Positions 9,713 to 21,774 of a DNA stretch of 64,000 nt are shown piece after piece. The notes below the pieces were generated by a model. It searched no databases and was not told the origin of the DNA. It saw only the letters and a program-made list of their open reading frames with translations. The stretch's first letter is position 1. Each line of letters opens with the position of its first letter. The position numbers and the translations under genes are program-made. This DNA is from Lindgomyces ingoldianus (taxonomy: Eukaryota; Ascomycota; Dothideomycetes; Pleosporales; Lindgomycetaceae), in NCBI RefSeq assembly GCF_010093535.1, contig NW_022985164.1, positions 106,826 through 170,825 of the forward strand. The letters run 5' to 3'.

Positions 9713-12259
9713 ATGGCGGAAATTATGACGCAGAGAGTCAATGGCGGGCTACAGCGACAGGCGTCCTTCTCTTCCTTTCCGCCCTCGAGATCTCCCTCTT
9801 CGATATCTACCCGGAACGACAACAAGAAAGGCCGGTCGCCCCAGCCTCCAATGGTCAGAGAAGATGATGTCTCATACAGCTCGTCTCATCCGCATTCGTG
9901 CAATTCCTCCCTCTCGGCGCCACGAGTCGCAAAATCCAAGAACGCAGCCAAGATGCGCTCACAGTACCCTGCCGATTCGGTGGAGAATCATGTGGAATAC
10001 ATACTGGTTGCATCTTTTGACATTGACCGCGGGTCGGTCATGGAACACCAGTACCCTGGGCCGATTAGTGGGGATGAGACGATGTTGGCGGAACTCATGC
10101 TGCCGGATCAGGCACATGTCCGCAGTCAGGATTGGACTATTTTCTTTTTGCATAAGGATACGAGTGCTGAGGATGAAGAAAAAGAGGCGAGAAGGGAGAG
10201 AAGGAGGAGGCGCAGGAGGAAGAAAGAGGGCCTGGAAAATGGAGAGGATACAGCGGCTGGGGCGGAAGAGGATGAGTGCGGACCGGACGACGAATCTTAT
10301 GACACCGAGGATGAAGAGAGCGATGACGATACCGACGCTGACGGGCCACCTCTCGTGTATGTATTGAATTTGGTGAACACTAAGCAGGACAACACAGTGA
10401 AGAGGTCTGTTCTCCAGCGTTAAGAGACTCTCTGTTGCTGACCTTGTTCAGAGGTGCTATCGTCAAGGCCATGGCAATTTGTACAAGACATTCATTCTTG
10501 CACATATACAAGGTGAGTGAATACTCTATAAGAAGTTCAGACTACTTATGCACTCTAGCCCCTTTTGCTCCTCGCACTTGAAGAATACTTCAGGGCGCCA
10601 GTCATTGAAACTCTCGCTTCGCTTTATAATGCTCTGAATGCCATGGATCTGTCGTTGATGCCGAAACTTTCCAATCTGGAGTCTTTTATCTTACAGTCTA
10701 GCGACGCGAAAGACATGTTCATCGAGAAGTTTGAAGTCATGATTCAACAGCGCTTGGTCGAGGACGCGGAACGAGATTCCCTTCCTTCAGCGACGTCCTC
10801 TGGGTCTGATCACAAAGCCCGGGAGTACAAAGCTCCACGAGATACGCACGAATTTGAATCGAAAGTCAACTACAACGGCATCCCCGTCCCAATCAAAGTT
10901 CCGACGGCCTTAAGCCCAGAGACTGTGGGAGACTTCTCACTTATTAAACTGATCCAGACCTTTTCTAGTCCTCATTCAACACAACCGCAACCTTTTGCTC
11001 TTCATCCACACCTCACAACAAGCGGAGCTTACACTCATCCCATCATCGTCCTTGTAAACGCTCTTCTCACTCAAAAGCGAATAATATTCCTCGGCCACAA
11101 TCGACCTTCTAGTGAGGTAGCTGAAGCGGTTCTCGCAGCCTGCGCATTAGCTTCGGGTGGCCTTCTTCGAGGCTTCATTCGTCACGCTTTTCCCTACACC
11201 GATCTTACCAAAATTGATGACCTCCTCAAAGTCCCCGGCTTCATCGCTGGTGTTACAAATCCCGCTTTCTCCCACAAGCCAGAATGGTGGGACTTACTAT
11301 GCGACCTCCCTACCGGCCGCATGAAAATCAGCCATCGGATCGAAGGGGCACCAGTAACCGAAGGCCTGCTGTTCTTCCAGCAACAAAGCGGCCTACCGAA
11401 TGGAGCAGGTGGGCTGCAGCTTGGCGCCGATGGAAAGAGCGGAGCTGCGGATCCGACTGGGGATTCTCAGTTCATGGAAGGGCTTCTTGCCAGCATCGCA
11501 AATCGCCATGGTGAAAATGCTATCCGTGCAAAATGGCGTTCCTGGATCCTAAAGTTTACGCGTATCGCCGCCGCGTTCGAAGAAACCGTCTACGGTGCAT
11601 CAGCCCTCTATGCCGGATCCCACGAAACGGATATTGGCGTCTATGGTGTCTCAGGCCACGGCTTCGTCTGGCCAGATGAAGGCTCGCGAATGAGAGAACT
11701 TGCAGCAAATGTCCACAGAGTTGAAGGCTGGCGAAGCACGCGTTCCTATTACTCGTTCGTCCAAGATCTCGCAAAACGCTGGGATAAGAGACCCGTAAGG
11801 GGTATTGATTTACATCATCAGCATGACAAGCTTCGCTGTCTCCGCCTCTCACACGACCAATCTGCAGCCATATACCTCGCTTTCGCACGTGCAGTCGAAG
11901 AAGCAGGCTTAGGTTCCTCATCCACGTCTTCAGATGACTTGACCTCCGCTGTTGAGAGATCGTTGACGCTGAATGATCCTTCGACATCGATTGCGCATCA
12001 ACGGCAGCCATCGGAGCAGTTGCAATATGACACGATTCTACAATTGCTCATGGTCGTGCCGGAATCTAATATGGGGCTGTTTTATTTGTCTTTGGCGTTG
12101 TTTCATCCAAGGGAGGAGGTTAGATTAGCGGTTGTGAGATTGTTGGAGAGGATCATGAGTCATGAGGCTGGGAGGCACTTTTGGGGGAGTTTGGGGCGGT
12201 TTGCGAAGTTGGCTTTTTATAGGGTTAAGAGGGAAGATGGTGGGGGTACTGTTAGGTAG
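9713..12259 (+). CDS. Afi1/MesA-type polarity protein (Arf3-docking and SPA/DENN-like domains)
   Basis: Three exons: 9713..10404, 10452..10512 and 10559..12259 (817 aa). Both introns (47 and 46 nt) have GT..AG borders. The tiny 61-nt middle exon restores the conserved segment [19 protein letters not shown], which continues into [11 protein letters not shown]. The N-terminal block [23 protein letters not shown] fits the Afi1 docking domain for the Arf3 GTPase. The C-terminal two thirds fit the SPA (stabilisation of polarity axis)/DENN-like region. In yeast Afi1 and in Aspergillus MesA this protein helps keep the axis of polarised growth. Odd here is a highly charged insert in the first domain: a basic run of Arg/Lys followed by an acidic Asp/Glu run (about residues 155-215). 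Confidence is high for the family. Confidence 0.88.
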
Positions 12260-14321
12260 GGGTCTGATTTGGGGGGGGGGGGGGGGGGTAGAAGCAGAGG
12301 AAGGGGGGGGAATAGCTGTAGCAGGGATATAAGATGGCAAATGTGGTGGGAAATAGCTCGAGCAGTTACTCGAATGAAGGCTTGGATTTGGCGACTTTGT
12401 TTGGGTACGTGCATGGCACTTCGACTGCGATGAATAATTTTGAGCACAGCTAACTTTTTTTTGGTTTGCTGACAATTCAATGCTCCAAAAACCCTCGGGG
12501 ATATTGTTGTAGGGAGGGCAGAGGTATTTTCGGGTAAAGAGAAAGACTGAGAGAAGAGAGGAGTGATGATGGCAAGGACTCAAGAACTTGGCGTAAAGAA
12601 TAGTCATGCAAAAGATTCAGAACTTGAGGTAAAACATGGCAGGAAAGTGGCAATGAGTTGAGGGGTTTGGAAGCTCCGTGCTGGGGTAATGAGAAGTGAA
12701 GAAATGCCAGCCGTGGTAAGCTGTCTGATAAGTCTAGAATGCAGATAGAAATGGTAATATGCGGACGGGTCCGGTGACTCAGATTTGACGGATGCTCACA
12801 GAGTTGGTTTCAGTACTAGGATTGGGAAAGGTGTAGACTATGGAATCCGCCACTTGGGAGAAGTATATCTCTCGAATCTATCTGGAATCGGGGTTCCTTC
12901 TAACTCTGTTCTATTAAACCTTTCCTCAACCCGAGTCGCAATCGCCCGAGCTACCTTTTTATGAAGTGGGAGATCAAGCGCGATTATAGATACAGCTATG
13001 CCCCATCCTCATTATATTAGTCGTGAGACACTTTAGCATTGAAAGTATCGAATGGGTGAGATATAATTTCGTGACAGTCAGCTAAAGTGACAATGGAAAT
13101 CCGAGCTGCAAACTCACCATTTGCATCGACCACAACATCTGTCTGAATCGGCATCTCTTTCTGTGCAGAGGCTGCACCTCCTGTTGCCTCTAGGGTGCTC
13201 TCATTCGTTGGCATTTGGGATATTGTACCAGCCACTCCAGGGAGGGCCTAAGAATTGTTCTGAATGCCGCCATCCCATTCCAAGATTAACAAGCCACCGG
13301 TGGCACCTTCAAACTTAAGCTTCAATTTTCCTCATGTCACTTCGAAAAAAGCTTCCAGATCGGGCAATTAGAAGTATTGACCAGATGCATCCTCACAAGT
13401 CTCTCCATATGATCATTCTCGTGCACGTCCGAGCTTCGAATGGAGAAATTGGAGTTTGCTCCACCTCCACCCCCCAAGTGTCATATTTAGATGGAGGGTT
13501 CTGTTGAGTTTGATTATGTGAGTTTTTATCGTTAATTTTGTCGATTTTGTGCACCATGGTTTGCACCATGGTTGCAACGACTTTGTGATAGGCAAGGGGA
13601 AACTTCCGAGGTCCAAGCAGTCAATGCCATTAATAAGGGATATTCGGGCTGGCGGGGAAGGGAGTTGAGGAAGAAGCTACAGCGGTACAAAAGTGAGATA
13701 AATATTGACGAGGGACAACCCTCATTAAGCATATATTCTCAAAGTTGCCTTCTAGATAGAAGCTCCTGCGCTCTTATTAGGTCCCTTCTAAAGGCAGTAA
13801 GCCTTAACTTGTTCTGCCTGTAACGGTGAGCGGTGCAGTTGAGCATCCTGAGAAGAACTTAAATGCAGAGCAAGATTTAAGAGGGACTTCACTTTCATAG
13901 TACGTGATAGGGAACCTCGAAACGTTGAACATGAAGACTGTTCGAATATAACTTCCATCTTCTAAAACTTGAAATGTCTTCTCCGGTCCCCAACGTAATC
14001 AGTAATAACGTCCCTCCACAAGCGGCAGTTTCCGGAAACTGCTCAGAAACGTTCTAATCCGAATTCTGTTTTCGTAGTGCTGACGACAGTATTGATAAAT
14101 TTCGTCTAACTAAGCGACCACAAAAAATTACTTTATTGGGTCAGAGCAGTATCAACGATGAGCTCGCCGCACATAAGCGAATCAATTGAGATCTTGCTTA
14201 CCATTAGTAGAGTTTCGTGGCACAGAACCCGATATTTTAAAGGGAGGCAGAGCACCAGGATTCCATCTTCCGTTGTTCTCTGCAGTTCTCTTAGTTTGGA
14301 CGTAACTTCACTCAATTCACT
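12260..14321. other. 2-kb intergenic region with weak coding remnants
   Basis: This is the 3' flank of the Afi1-like gene and the upstream flank of the sulfotransferase pseudogene. A minus-strand frame at 13017-13235 has a GTGAGT donor after DVVVDANG and could be a gene scrap, but I cannot extend it into a convincing gene. Nothing else is supported. Confidence 0.4.
12271..12288. repeat. Poly-G run of 18 in the Afi1-like 3' flank
   Basis: Eighteen uninterrupted G residues lie 12 bp after the stop codon of the Afi1-like gene. A second G run of eight starts near 12304. If transcribed it would sit in the 3' UTR, where it could form a G-quadruplex. Length may be affected by sequencing error. Confidence 0.9.
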
Positions 14322-15110
14322 ATGGACGCCATCCTTGGATCCATCTATGCCTTTCCCGCACCGCACCGAACACGCACTCGGCCACTCCAGGTCATATGCG
14401 TAGGCCCATCTCGCTCCGGCACCGACTCTCTGCGTCAAGTACTTCTCCAACTCAGTTATCCAAACGTCTTCCATGGCTATGAAACCATTTTTGATGAGAA
14501 CCGGTACCAAAAACCACTGCTCTCTCGCATCCTTAAGAAAAAGTACAACGGCGGGTCCAAGGATGGTAACATTGTCTTCACAACTGAGGAATTCGACCAA
14601 TTATTTGCAGATTACAACGCTGTAACTGATATGCTAGTTGCAATGATGGCAGTAGAGCTTGTATCCCGCTTACCCAAACGCAAAAGTCATTCTGGATCGA
14701 CGAAAAGACGTAGATGTATGGTGGGCTAGCACGGCGGCGACCTTCATGGTGCAGCAGGATAGTTAGATAAATTGGTTTCTGAGTTGGTTCTCGCCAGATT
14801 TGTATTGGACAAGGAAATTAGTTCTTCGGGAGGGATTTCGTTTGTTTTACCAGGGAGATTTTAAGCCAAATGGGAAGTGGAGGTATCGAGAGCATTGTGC
14901 GATGGTTGGAGACCTTTGTGCGAGTTCTTGGGAAAGGAGGTTCCTGATACGGATTTCCCAAGAGGTAATACTGGGAAAGATTTCGCATACAAGATTTGCA
15001 ACCGCGCATGCACACCACCGGAGACAAGCGTATCAAGATATGGCGTTGGTCTGTGTAGTCCTTATTGCCATCGGTTCGGTGGTCGTATTTACGCCTAACC
15101 AGGTTGTATC
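14322..15110 (+). pseudogene. Sulfotransferase-family pseudogene (Sulfotransfer_4-like, membrane-tailed)
   Basis: The start is intact: residues 1-115 carry VICVGPSRSGTDSLRQVLL, the PAPS/P-loop-like motif of fungal Sulfotransfer_4 proteins, followed by the FHGYETIF and AVTDM blocks. The frame then breaks. Around 14661-14671 a one-base shift moves the conserved YPNAKVILDRRKDVDVWW block into another frame. A TAG stop follows at 14764. SWFSPDLYWTRKLVL and YREHC are then read in that second frame. Near 14895 about 20 codons are missing and the frame changes again to reach DGWRPLCEFLGKEVPDTDFP. A final hydrophobic stretch (ALVCVVLIAIGSVVVF, near 15040-15090) is the usual C-terminal membrane tail, in yet another frame. 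At least four lesions make this a dead gene. Its neighbours are a Zn2Cys6 regulator and a transporter. Confidence 0.85.
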
Positions 15111-15200
15111 GAAGTCTGCCAAGGCCTTCATCAATGCGAAGCTCGGCTCGGATTTGCTCCAGTTACGGAGATTCGGCCTTGTATTAAATACGAGACGTAG

Positions 15201-17572
15201 CTATAGAAACTCGCTATGAGCAATGGATAACATGTTCTCGAGAAACATATTGTTGTCTAGACCTGCTTCTAGCGGGAAAGTGTCCATGAATTCTTCAAAG
15301 TCGACCATATCTAGATCTTGTGTAGCAGGAACCCACGGATCCGCGGGAGCTTCGGGGTCGGAAATGATTGCATTTGCCGGACTAGATTCTGAAGCCGCAT
15401 GCGCAATTGCAGCTGGTGAAATATTGTTTGGGAATGTATCAATCGTAGCGGATGACGGCAGATTCGGTCTCGAGGCTTCTATTCTCTTATTCCGTTCGTT
15501 AAGCAAGGAAGTAAGAAGGCGGATGCCGTGTGCAGCTAGTGAGCTCGTGGGTAGCCATCTTTGGAGGAGCTGGATCGCCTTTTCAACTAGTGCTAGGTAT
15601 TCTTGAGTCTCGGGCTCTCTCTCAGAACGGTGGAAGAGATCAAGAGCGAAACAGAGGCCGGCGGTAACTACAAAAGCCTATATTGTAAGTTAGCACACTA
15701 CTCAAGCACGAGCCTCCCTTAGGAATCGACAACGCTTGCACGCATGTCAAGTTACACAGCGGGTATCTTGGCAAATAGAAGGAGTGGCATACCTGTTCGA
15801 CCCACCATTGCGGTTCTTCCTCTTCCCGCTCGGGGGACAGATGCTTTATGATTTGTTTTGCTGAGTCAATGCATGCCCAACGACTGTAAGCAAATTGAGG
15901 ACATTTGAAGCTCTTAGGCATGAAACCTTGATGAATCATAATGATCTTGTGATACAAAGAGGCCTGATGCAAACGTCTCGCCCACACTACCCAGCGCGGC
16001 CAGGAAGGATTGAAAGGCGTGCCAGGGGACATGCATTTTGGAACTCTTTCGGTACACAACGCCCGCATCTTTTGGTCGCTTCTCAGGACTACGTTGTATT
16101 TTGACATGAGATCCGGTGCATCGAGCATTTCGTCGTGAAACTCAATCAAACTTCGGGCGACATTGTGGAGATGTAAGGCGGACTGGGTAACCGTAGGTAT
16201 GTCATCCCCAACTGGAGTCATAGATTCTTCATCGAAGTAGCCCGGCCAGACTGTAGTAAAGTGTTTCTTTTGTATACTATATTGGCCCGTTGAGGTAGAG
16301 CAAAGCCAGTCATGGGAGACCATTGCATACCAGGTCCTTCGTCCCATTTCGCGTTGGATCAGGGCTTCCTTTTGTTCGGGGGTGGCCCCACTGGATATGT
16401 TGTCTTCTGGGTGAGGACCAAGTCTGTTCATATGTCAGCTCCAATAAGCAAGTAAAGGAACAAAGTCCTTACCTATGTAAGCCAAGCCCTCGAGCCACTC
16501 CAACGGCAGCACCTTGATAAACCATGAATTCTTTGGAAGATCCGACTAGATGCTCTGATGTATGCAGGTTTAGAATTGCTTGCACAGAGTAAATATGGAA
16601 CCTCGACGCGAAGTCTCCAAGTAAAAGACAAGAGATTGTGGCGTGAGCCCATTGCTTTGTCAGACGTAACTTTTCAGAGCGCCCATAACCCCAGGCTGTC
16701 GTAGAGGCGTCCGGAGCAGCTATAACTGTTGCCGAAAGAATTGAAAACAACAGCCCAATCCAACGCCAATCGATATTCTGGGTCTGAAGATCAAGAGCGT
16801 CAGAATGACCAAAGGCTTCTAGCACGCTCTTTCGAAAGCTTGGAGAATGATAAACCCCTCCCATCCAGTATATCATGAATTGTTCGTGGTAATCGATCAT
16901 CTGTAGAGTTTGGCTCTTGGTAGGTAGAAGCGATTGGAGTTGGAGGACTTCAAGGGCACGAGCGGGGGCTGAGAATGGACCACATGAAAGTGTAAGGTCG
17001 TCCTCATCTAATCGCCTGGGCTGGCTTTGGTTAAGGGTTTGATGCGCCAATGCCTTGCCTCGAGCGTCCGCATCCTTAGCCGATAAAAGGGCGCCAATAC
17101 TGATATCTGAAAAGTCGGATCGTCCAAAAGTGACGAAGTCGAGATGTGTGCTTGGCGGCGCGGTTTCCTGTGTTCCAGGTCGAGCTCTCTCGCTGGAAGA
17201 TGCACTTGAAAATGAGCGCTCACGGATGGAATCATCTGTCCTAGTGCATCGACTCACACATGGATTTGTAAGTCCAGTCTGCATAGATAGATCCTGGCCA
17301 GAGAAAGGAGAATCTGGCCATCCCGGCTGGCCTTGTTGGGAAAGATTCAGAGGCGCTATCGGATCAGGAGAATTTAGATCTGGGGCTTGAAGGCGCGCAT
17401 CCAGTTCCTTCTTTGGATATTTACGATGAACGCTTGGATTATAGCCATTGGTCCATTGCGTTGTACAGAGATGGCCTTCCTTGTTCTGGATGCATCTCGA
17501 GCAGGGGCTCTTCCGGTCGCATTTCTGCCGGCGCATGGAGCACCGAGTGCAGGTCTGTCGGAGTTTGGGCAT
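15201..17572 (-). CDS. Zn2Cys6 fungal transcription factor
   Basis: Three exons: 16473..17572, 15793..16423 and 15201..15677 (735 aa). The introns are 16424..16472 (GTAAGG donor, GCTGAC branch) and 15678..15792 (115 nt, GTATGC donor, GCTAAC branch). The binuclear zinc cluster is at residues 8-36 with spacing C-x2-C-x6-C-x5-C-x2-C-x8-C, followed by a basic, proline-containing linker. The middle (YHEQFMIYWMGG through ARGLGLHR, then RRTWYAMVSHDW) fits the fungal-specific transcription factor domain (PF04082). The C-terminus is acidic and Asp/Phe-rich (DMVDFEEFMDTF), a likely activation region. The zinc cluster would bind CGG-type sites in the nucleus. Its stop codon lies about 90 bp from the pseudogene's end. 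It may once have controlled the pseudogene or the MFS gene, which is inference from position only. Confidence 0.9.
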
Positions 17573-18136
17573 CGCGGGAGCGTTGTCCGGTCACGTTTTG
17601 ATGGTTAGGACAAGAAAAAGTGGTAGGCTTTGCAGAAGGGGCCATGAGATTTAAAGGCTCGTACATACCCGTCGTACAACCTCGTACATGACGCGAAGCT
17701 CGCCTTCCACGTGAAACAATTGTGCGCCAAAGCCTACGACAGCATTGTGGTCTTCAATATTACTGGTTGTGAAGATGGTTCCAACCTCAGGGGAAAGGAG
17801 ACAGAATAATTGTCTGCTCATTTTATGAATCCCTAAAGGCTGTGTTAATCTTTCTGTTGATGGGTTATTTAGTATTAGGAATACGACGCATCGGGCATTC
17901 GGCGAAAGGAAAGCGCGAAGTGTGTAAAAACTTGCAACCTAACCCTTCTTCACATCATGCTTTATGTACATACCCACAGACTTTGTCTCCTACTATTACA
18001 TTGTCGATTATCGAGCGTGGATATCCACTTAAAAGAACTAGCAGGTCTATAATCTTTACACGTTGCTCCTTTTATCCCATTCTCTATCCCAAAGAACCTC
18101 GAAATACAGATTGGATGATAAACATCAGGGTGGATC
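17573..18136. other. Promoter of the Zn2Cys6 regulator and 3' flank of the MFS gene
   Basis: 564 bp between two minus-strand genes. No supported coding frame is seen; the 101-codon plus-strand frame at 17842-18147 runs into the transporter antisense and lacks family character. Confidence 0.45.
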
Positions 18137-19597
18137 CTAAACTTTGACAAATATCTTGTACTCGGCGACTATCGCTCTTGTGAAAACGAACATCGTGGCC
18201 CCTGCAAGAAGCATTACACCAGCAAAGATGCACAAACCATCAAATCCACCATGATCTCTACTAACAATCGCTCCAGCAATAGGGGATCCAGCCAATCCTG
18301 CGAAGCTCACGATGGAGAAAAGCATTCCTACTCGGATTCCGATCTGCTCAACTTTAGAAATGAATGCGATCTGTGCGGGTGCGAGGGAGACGTATGCACC
18401 AGACGCGAATCCGTAGAGGGCGGCGAACGCGATGAAGGCGGCATTCCCTGACGCTGGGAGGGCTAGAGCTAGGACGAGGATACCGGTAAAGAAGGACATT
18501 AACACCTGCATGTTGAAACGGCCGACCTTATCTGCGAGAATCCCTGGTATGATTCGACCGAATATACTAAAAAGAGTTAACCGCGTTACACCGCTTCCGG
18601 TAGGAGACGCTACATACCTCGCCGCGTTTAGGATGGGAATTAAATAGCCAGCAAGATGGAACGACATGCCATTTGCCAAAGCCTGAACTTCGACAAAGTT
18701 GATTGGAATGAATAAACCCATGAAGAACAGGAATGACGATATTGTGGTCAATACAAACCGGATATCCTTGAATGGTTCGATAAAAACTCCAGGGACAAAA
18801 GGTCGAGGTTTCGGCGGTAGACGAGATTTTACCGTGAGTATAGCGATTCCAAGCAATCCAAGAATCATAAAAGCGCAGATTCTCATCGTCCAGCCATATC
18901 CGACTTCAGGGATCAGATGTTGGGTCATGATTGGGAAAATGATGCCACCTAGACCCGATCCAGCGGCCATTATGCCAAAGGCAGCGCCTCTTTTCTTGAA
19001 GAACCATGAGGTAATGGAGCTAGTAGCAGCCGTGAATATGCAGTTTAGACCAAGAGGACTACAGATACCTTGGGCTAGGATGAATTGGTAGTATTCCTTG
19101 CAGAGAGAAGTCATCATCAGGCCAAAGACGTGAAAAAAGGTGCCAATGACCAAGAGCCATTTGGGTCCATAATTGTCGAAAGAGAAACCCACAATTGGCC
19201 CCGGAATGAACATGACGAAGATCTCGCAAGAAGATATCCAGGAAATCGTACTTGGAGAGTACTGGCTGAGTTGGTTGCGCTGATAATAGTTCTGAAAAAC
19301 ACCAATGCAGTTGATCCATCCGAAACTGCAGAATAAACAGCAAAAGGTGCCGAGAAGACACAACCACGCGTCCTTGCCGCCGTCGGGGAATTGGCTGGGA
19401 TGCCATGGGTTTAGAGTTTCGTCCGTAGCGTTCGTCTCTTTTGTTTGCACATCTTGTTCCTCTTCCACTTGTTGCTCAAGGTCCTCCTTTTCTTTGCACT
19501 GGAGGACAGAATCCTCGAGTGATGGCGTGGAGCTTCCGGGTTTTGGCATGGTTACGGGTTTAGATCGAAATCGAGAATACTTGAAGGTATTTGACAA
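18137..19597 (-). CDS. MFS transporter, monocarboxylate-porter-like
   Basis: A 12-helix major facilitator of the monocarboxylate porter (MCP) group that fungi use for small acids and secondary metabolites. It is in the plasma membrane by family. The N-tail is acidic and hydrophilic (about 75 residues), then comes WLCLLGTFCCLFCSFGWINCIGVFQNYY, the typical first helix region. The loop motif DNYGPKW and the central motif NAASIFGRIIPG follow. The central motif appears only after removing an in-frame, stop-free 51-nt intron (18567..18617: GTATGT donor, GTTAAC branch, TTTTTAG acceptor). The protein is then 469 aa rather than 486. A second Met at 19549 is an alternative start. The substrate cannot be inferred. 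Confidence 0.9.
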   Translation of the reverse strand: MSNTFKYSRFRSKPVTMPKPGSSTPSLEDSVLQCKEKEDLEQQVEEEQDVQTKETNATDETLNPWHPSQFPDGGKDAWLCLLGTFCCLFCSFGWINCIGVFQNYYQRNQLSQYSPSTISWISSCEIFVMFIPGPIVGFSFDNYGPKWLLVIGTFFHVFGLMMTSLCKEYYQFILAQGICSPLGLNCIFTAATSSITSWFFKKRGAAFGIMAAGSGLGGIIFPIMTQHLIPEVGYGWTMRICAFMILGLLGIAILTVKSRLPPKPRPFVPGVFIEPFKDIRFVLTTISSFLFFMGLFIPINFVEVQALANGMSFHLAGYLIPILNAARYVASPTGSGVTRLTLFSIFGRIIPGILADKVGRFNMQVLMSFFTGILVLALALPASGNAAFIAFAALYGFASGAYVSLAPAQIAFISKVEQIGIRVGMLFSIVSFAGLAGSPIAGAIVSRDHGGFDGLCIFAGVMLLAGATMFVFTRAIVAEYKIFVKV

Positions 19598-21774
19598 AGT
19601 TGAGATTTGAGAAGGGTGTGAAGTCTGAATATGAGCATTGTGAGTAGACCAGAGGGGGTGGTAAATAGGAATCTTAATATCTCAAGCCCTCGCGCCTAGA
19701 TAAGTCCGAGAGGGGATTCATTGTCTTGTACGAAAGGGTTGTACAAACTGCGCCCCAGAGACCTCGTTTGACACGCAGATTTAGTGTCGCTTTCGAGCAA
19801 CCCTTGTCGGCGAGACGATGAAACCTTGGCTCGCCCTCCTTGTAGCGTGGGAGTGGAACTCGGAGTTGAGAAAAAGCGATCGACCGAGGGGCCTCACTCC
19901 GTGCTTCAGATGTTTACAGTGAATAAACCGCCAATAATAAGGCCATGTGAATGACGTGAGCAAGCGGACATACCGGTGCAGGACACTTAAAAATGTTTTT
20001 CCTTCGGCGTTTCGGTCGGCAGAACGCTGGAACGGTAAGTTGAAACCCCGTGAACTGCGAGGCTCGGTGAATGTTGGAAGGGAACACAATACCAAGGTAA
20101 GAAACTGCGGTCTGGTGCCATCCGTATGCCTCAGGAGCGGCAGCACCCTGGACTAGTTAGCGCATCAGTCCCCATATAGATTGTGATACTGTACTGTTTC
20201 GACGGACATCATAGATATATTATTAATTGATGGGGACGGCCACTCGAGCACCAGCCTCCAAACACCAACCTTAGAAGTCTGTCTCTTCAAAGCTCCGTGT
20301 GGCTTGGCTTTAGGTATGCCTTAGAACCAGCAAGAGTAGGATAGATTCTTCTGTTGTATTAGCGTCTGGATATAAGAACACTTCGCAAACAGTAATCTAA
20401 AAACATTCCTCGACTGGTCTTGTTCAACATCGCCTTTATTTTACTCTCTCAACCAACCAACCGGGCGTACGAATGGCGAGTTTATTCGATTTATCGACAA
20501 CCCGATGACGTTGCGTAAGAACTGAGCGTATTACCGAATGGGGACAAGGGAGTAGAGATTTCATGCTCAAAGCATCGCAAACATCTAGAGGATGGGAGGG
20601 AGAACACAACTTGAGCCCGTGAACTACGGAACGCGCGGCGTAGACTAACCTAGGATTCGTCCCCAAAAAGCCGATCTCTTATTTATCAGTAACGCGCCCC
20701 AGGCGCGTTTTGTCGTGGGCAACGAGACTGTGGTTGTTGACCTGGAATGCTACCTAGATAGAGCTTGAGATCCCTACCACTACTTCAAACAGACGTCGAT
20801 AAGGATCAAAATAAGAAAGGGAACAAAGAGTTAAATGATTAACAGAAGAAAGGGGAGTGTACTCTCTCTGCTATCGGACTTGAATGATGCGGTCTAAAAT
20901 TGGGAATGCAGAGGTAGAGGGGAGTACTATTGCGGATGTGGCCCGTTGTCCAAGCTGCAGTGGTCCAACAGATACATTTTCTACGGTCGACCCATCGGTA
21001 TAGGCCTTGCCCACCCAGATTATGCGGACAGATACAGATACTTCGCGCTAGCACATCGAGAAGTAGAGATGCATTCCGCTGATATGCGGTGGGTAGCTTG
21101 TTCAGCTGTTGAGACTCGGAGAAAACGATTGTCTTGGCCAATTCTTGCTCCATGACGCAAAATTGACTGACGCATTCGATTGGAGTTTCTGTTGCCCTTG
21201 GACTCAGGATCCGGACTGCTTCTTCCTTGGGGATCTCTGGGTGAGGAAGGTCTTCGCGGGAGCGAAGAGGGTGGTTCGTGGGAGGCCGCTGCCGGAATAA
21301 AGCCGCACGGGGCACTCTGGGGCTCGGCAAGGCTAGCGCGCCTCCCCAAATTATCTAGGTCGAAATCTTCTCTTCGCCAGGTGCCCTCACAGGATCATCA
21401 ATCCAACCCCGAACCTCGACCCACCCATCGCATTACCACCGCCCTTCCATCTGCTTGACCTACCTTGGGGAGCTCCATCTACTGCCATCTAATTCGCCGC
21501 GTCCATCACACTCTCTCGAGCTCTTCCCAGCTCCCCAAGTCGTATCCCAGCACTCATCTCTCCCCAGCTCTCACCAGGCGCAAGCAAGTCAGTGTGGCCC
21601 AGACCAATCGCCTCTATTCTTACCTAACATTTGCTCTCTAGCAGTTCATACCCTCAATAATCTCTCCCCACGGAGAACTTTGTCCTGCCCCATCCTCACT
21701 TATCTTCACCCAGCATCGCCACCTCCGCGAAGCCAGTCCACCCGCCTACCTAATCCATCTCCGAACTTTTCAAG
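19598..21774. other. 2.2-kb divergent intergenic region
   Basis: It separates the MFS gene (minus) from the G3BP-like gene (plus). Frames of 70-160 codons exist on both strands but show no family features or splice support. A perfect 8-bp inverted repeat with a 3-base loop lies at 20691..20709 (AACGCGCC-CCA-GGCGCGTT). Bases 21360-21774 are C/T-rich, as expected of a strongly transcribed fungal promoter and leader. Confidence 0.5.
20691..20709. promoter_or_regulatory. GC-rich perfect inverted repeat
   Basis: AACGCGCC and GGCGCGTT are exact inverse complements around CCA. In a promoter region this could be a dimeric regulator site. That is inference only; no matching site is seen elsewhere in the window. 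Confidence 0.3.

Noticed and set aside
9741..10367. 208-codon frame overlapping the Afi1-like first exon
   Set aside because: An Arg-rich shadow in another frame; the conserved [12 protein letters not shown] block and exact splicing support the other frame.
13017..13320. Possible small minus-strand gene with a GTGAGT donor
   Set aside because: The upstream frame is closed and no second exon with matching phase was convincing; kept only as a note in the intergenic entry.
19781..20156. Overlapping frames of 121 and 69 codons on opposite strands
   Set aside because: Neither has splice support, a family motif or a good start context; likely promoter sequence.
20839..21330. 163-codon minus-strand frame
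   Set aside because: No recognisable domain, biased composition, and placed in the promoter of the G3BP-like gene.
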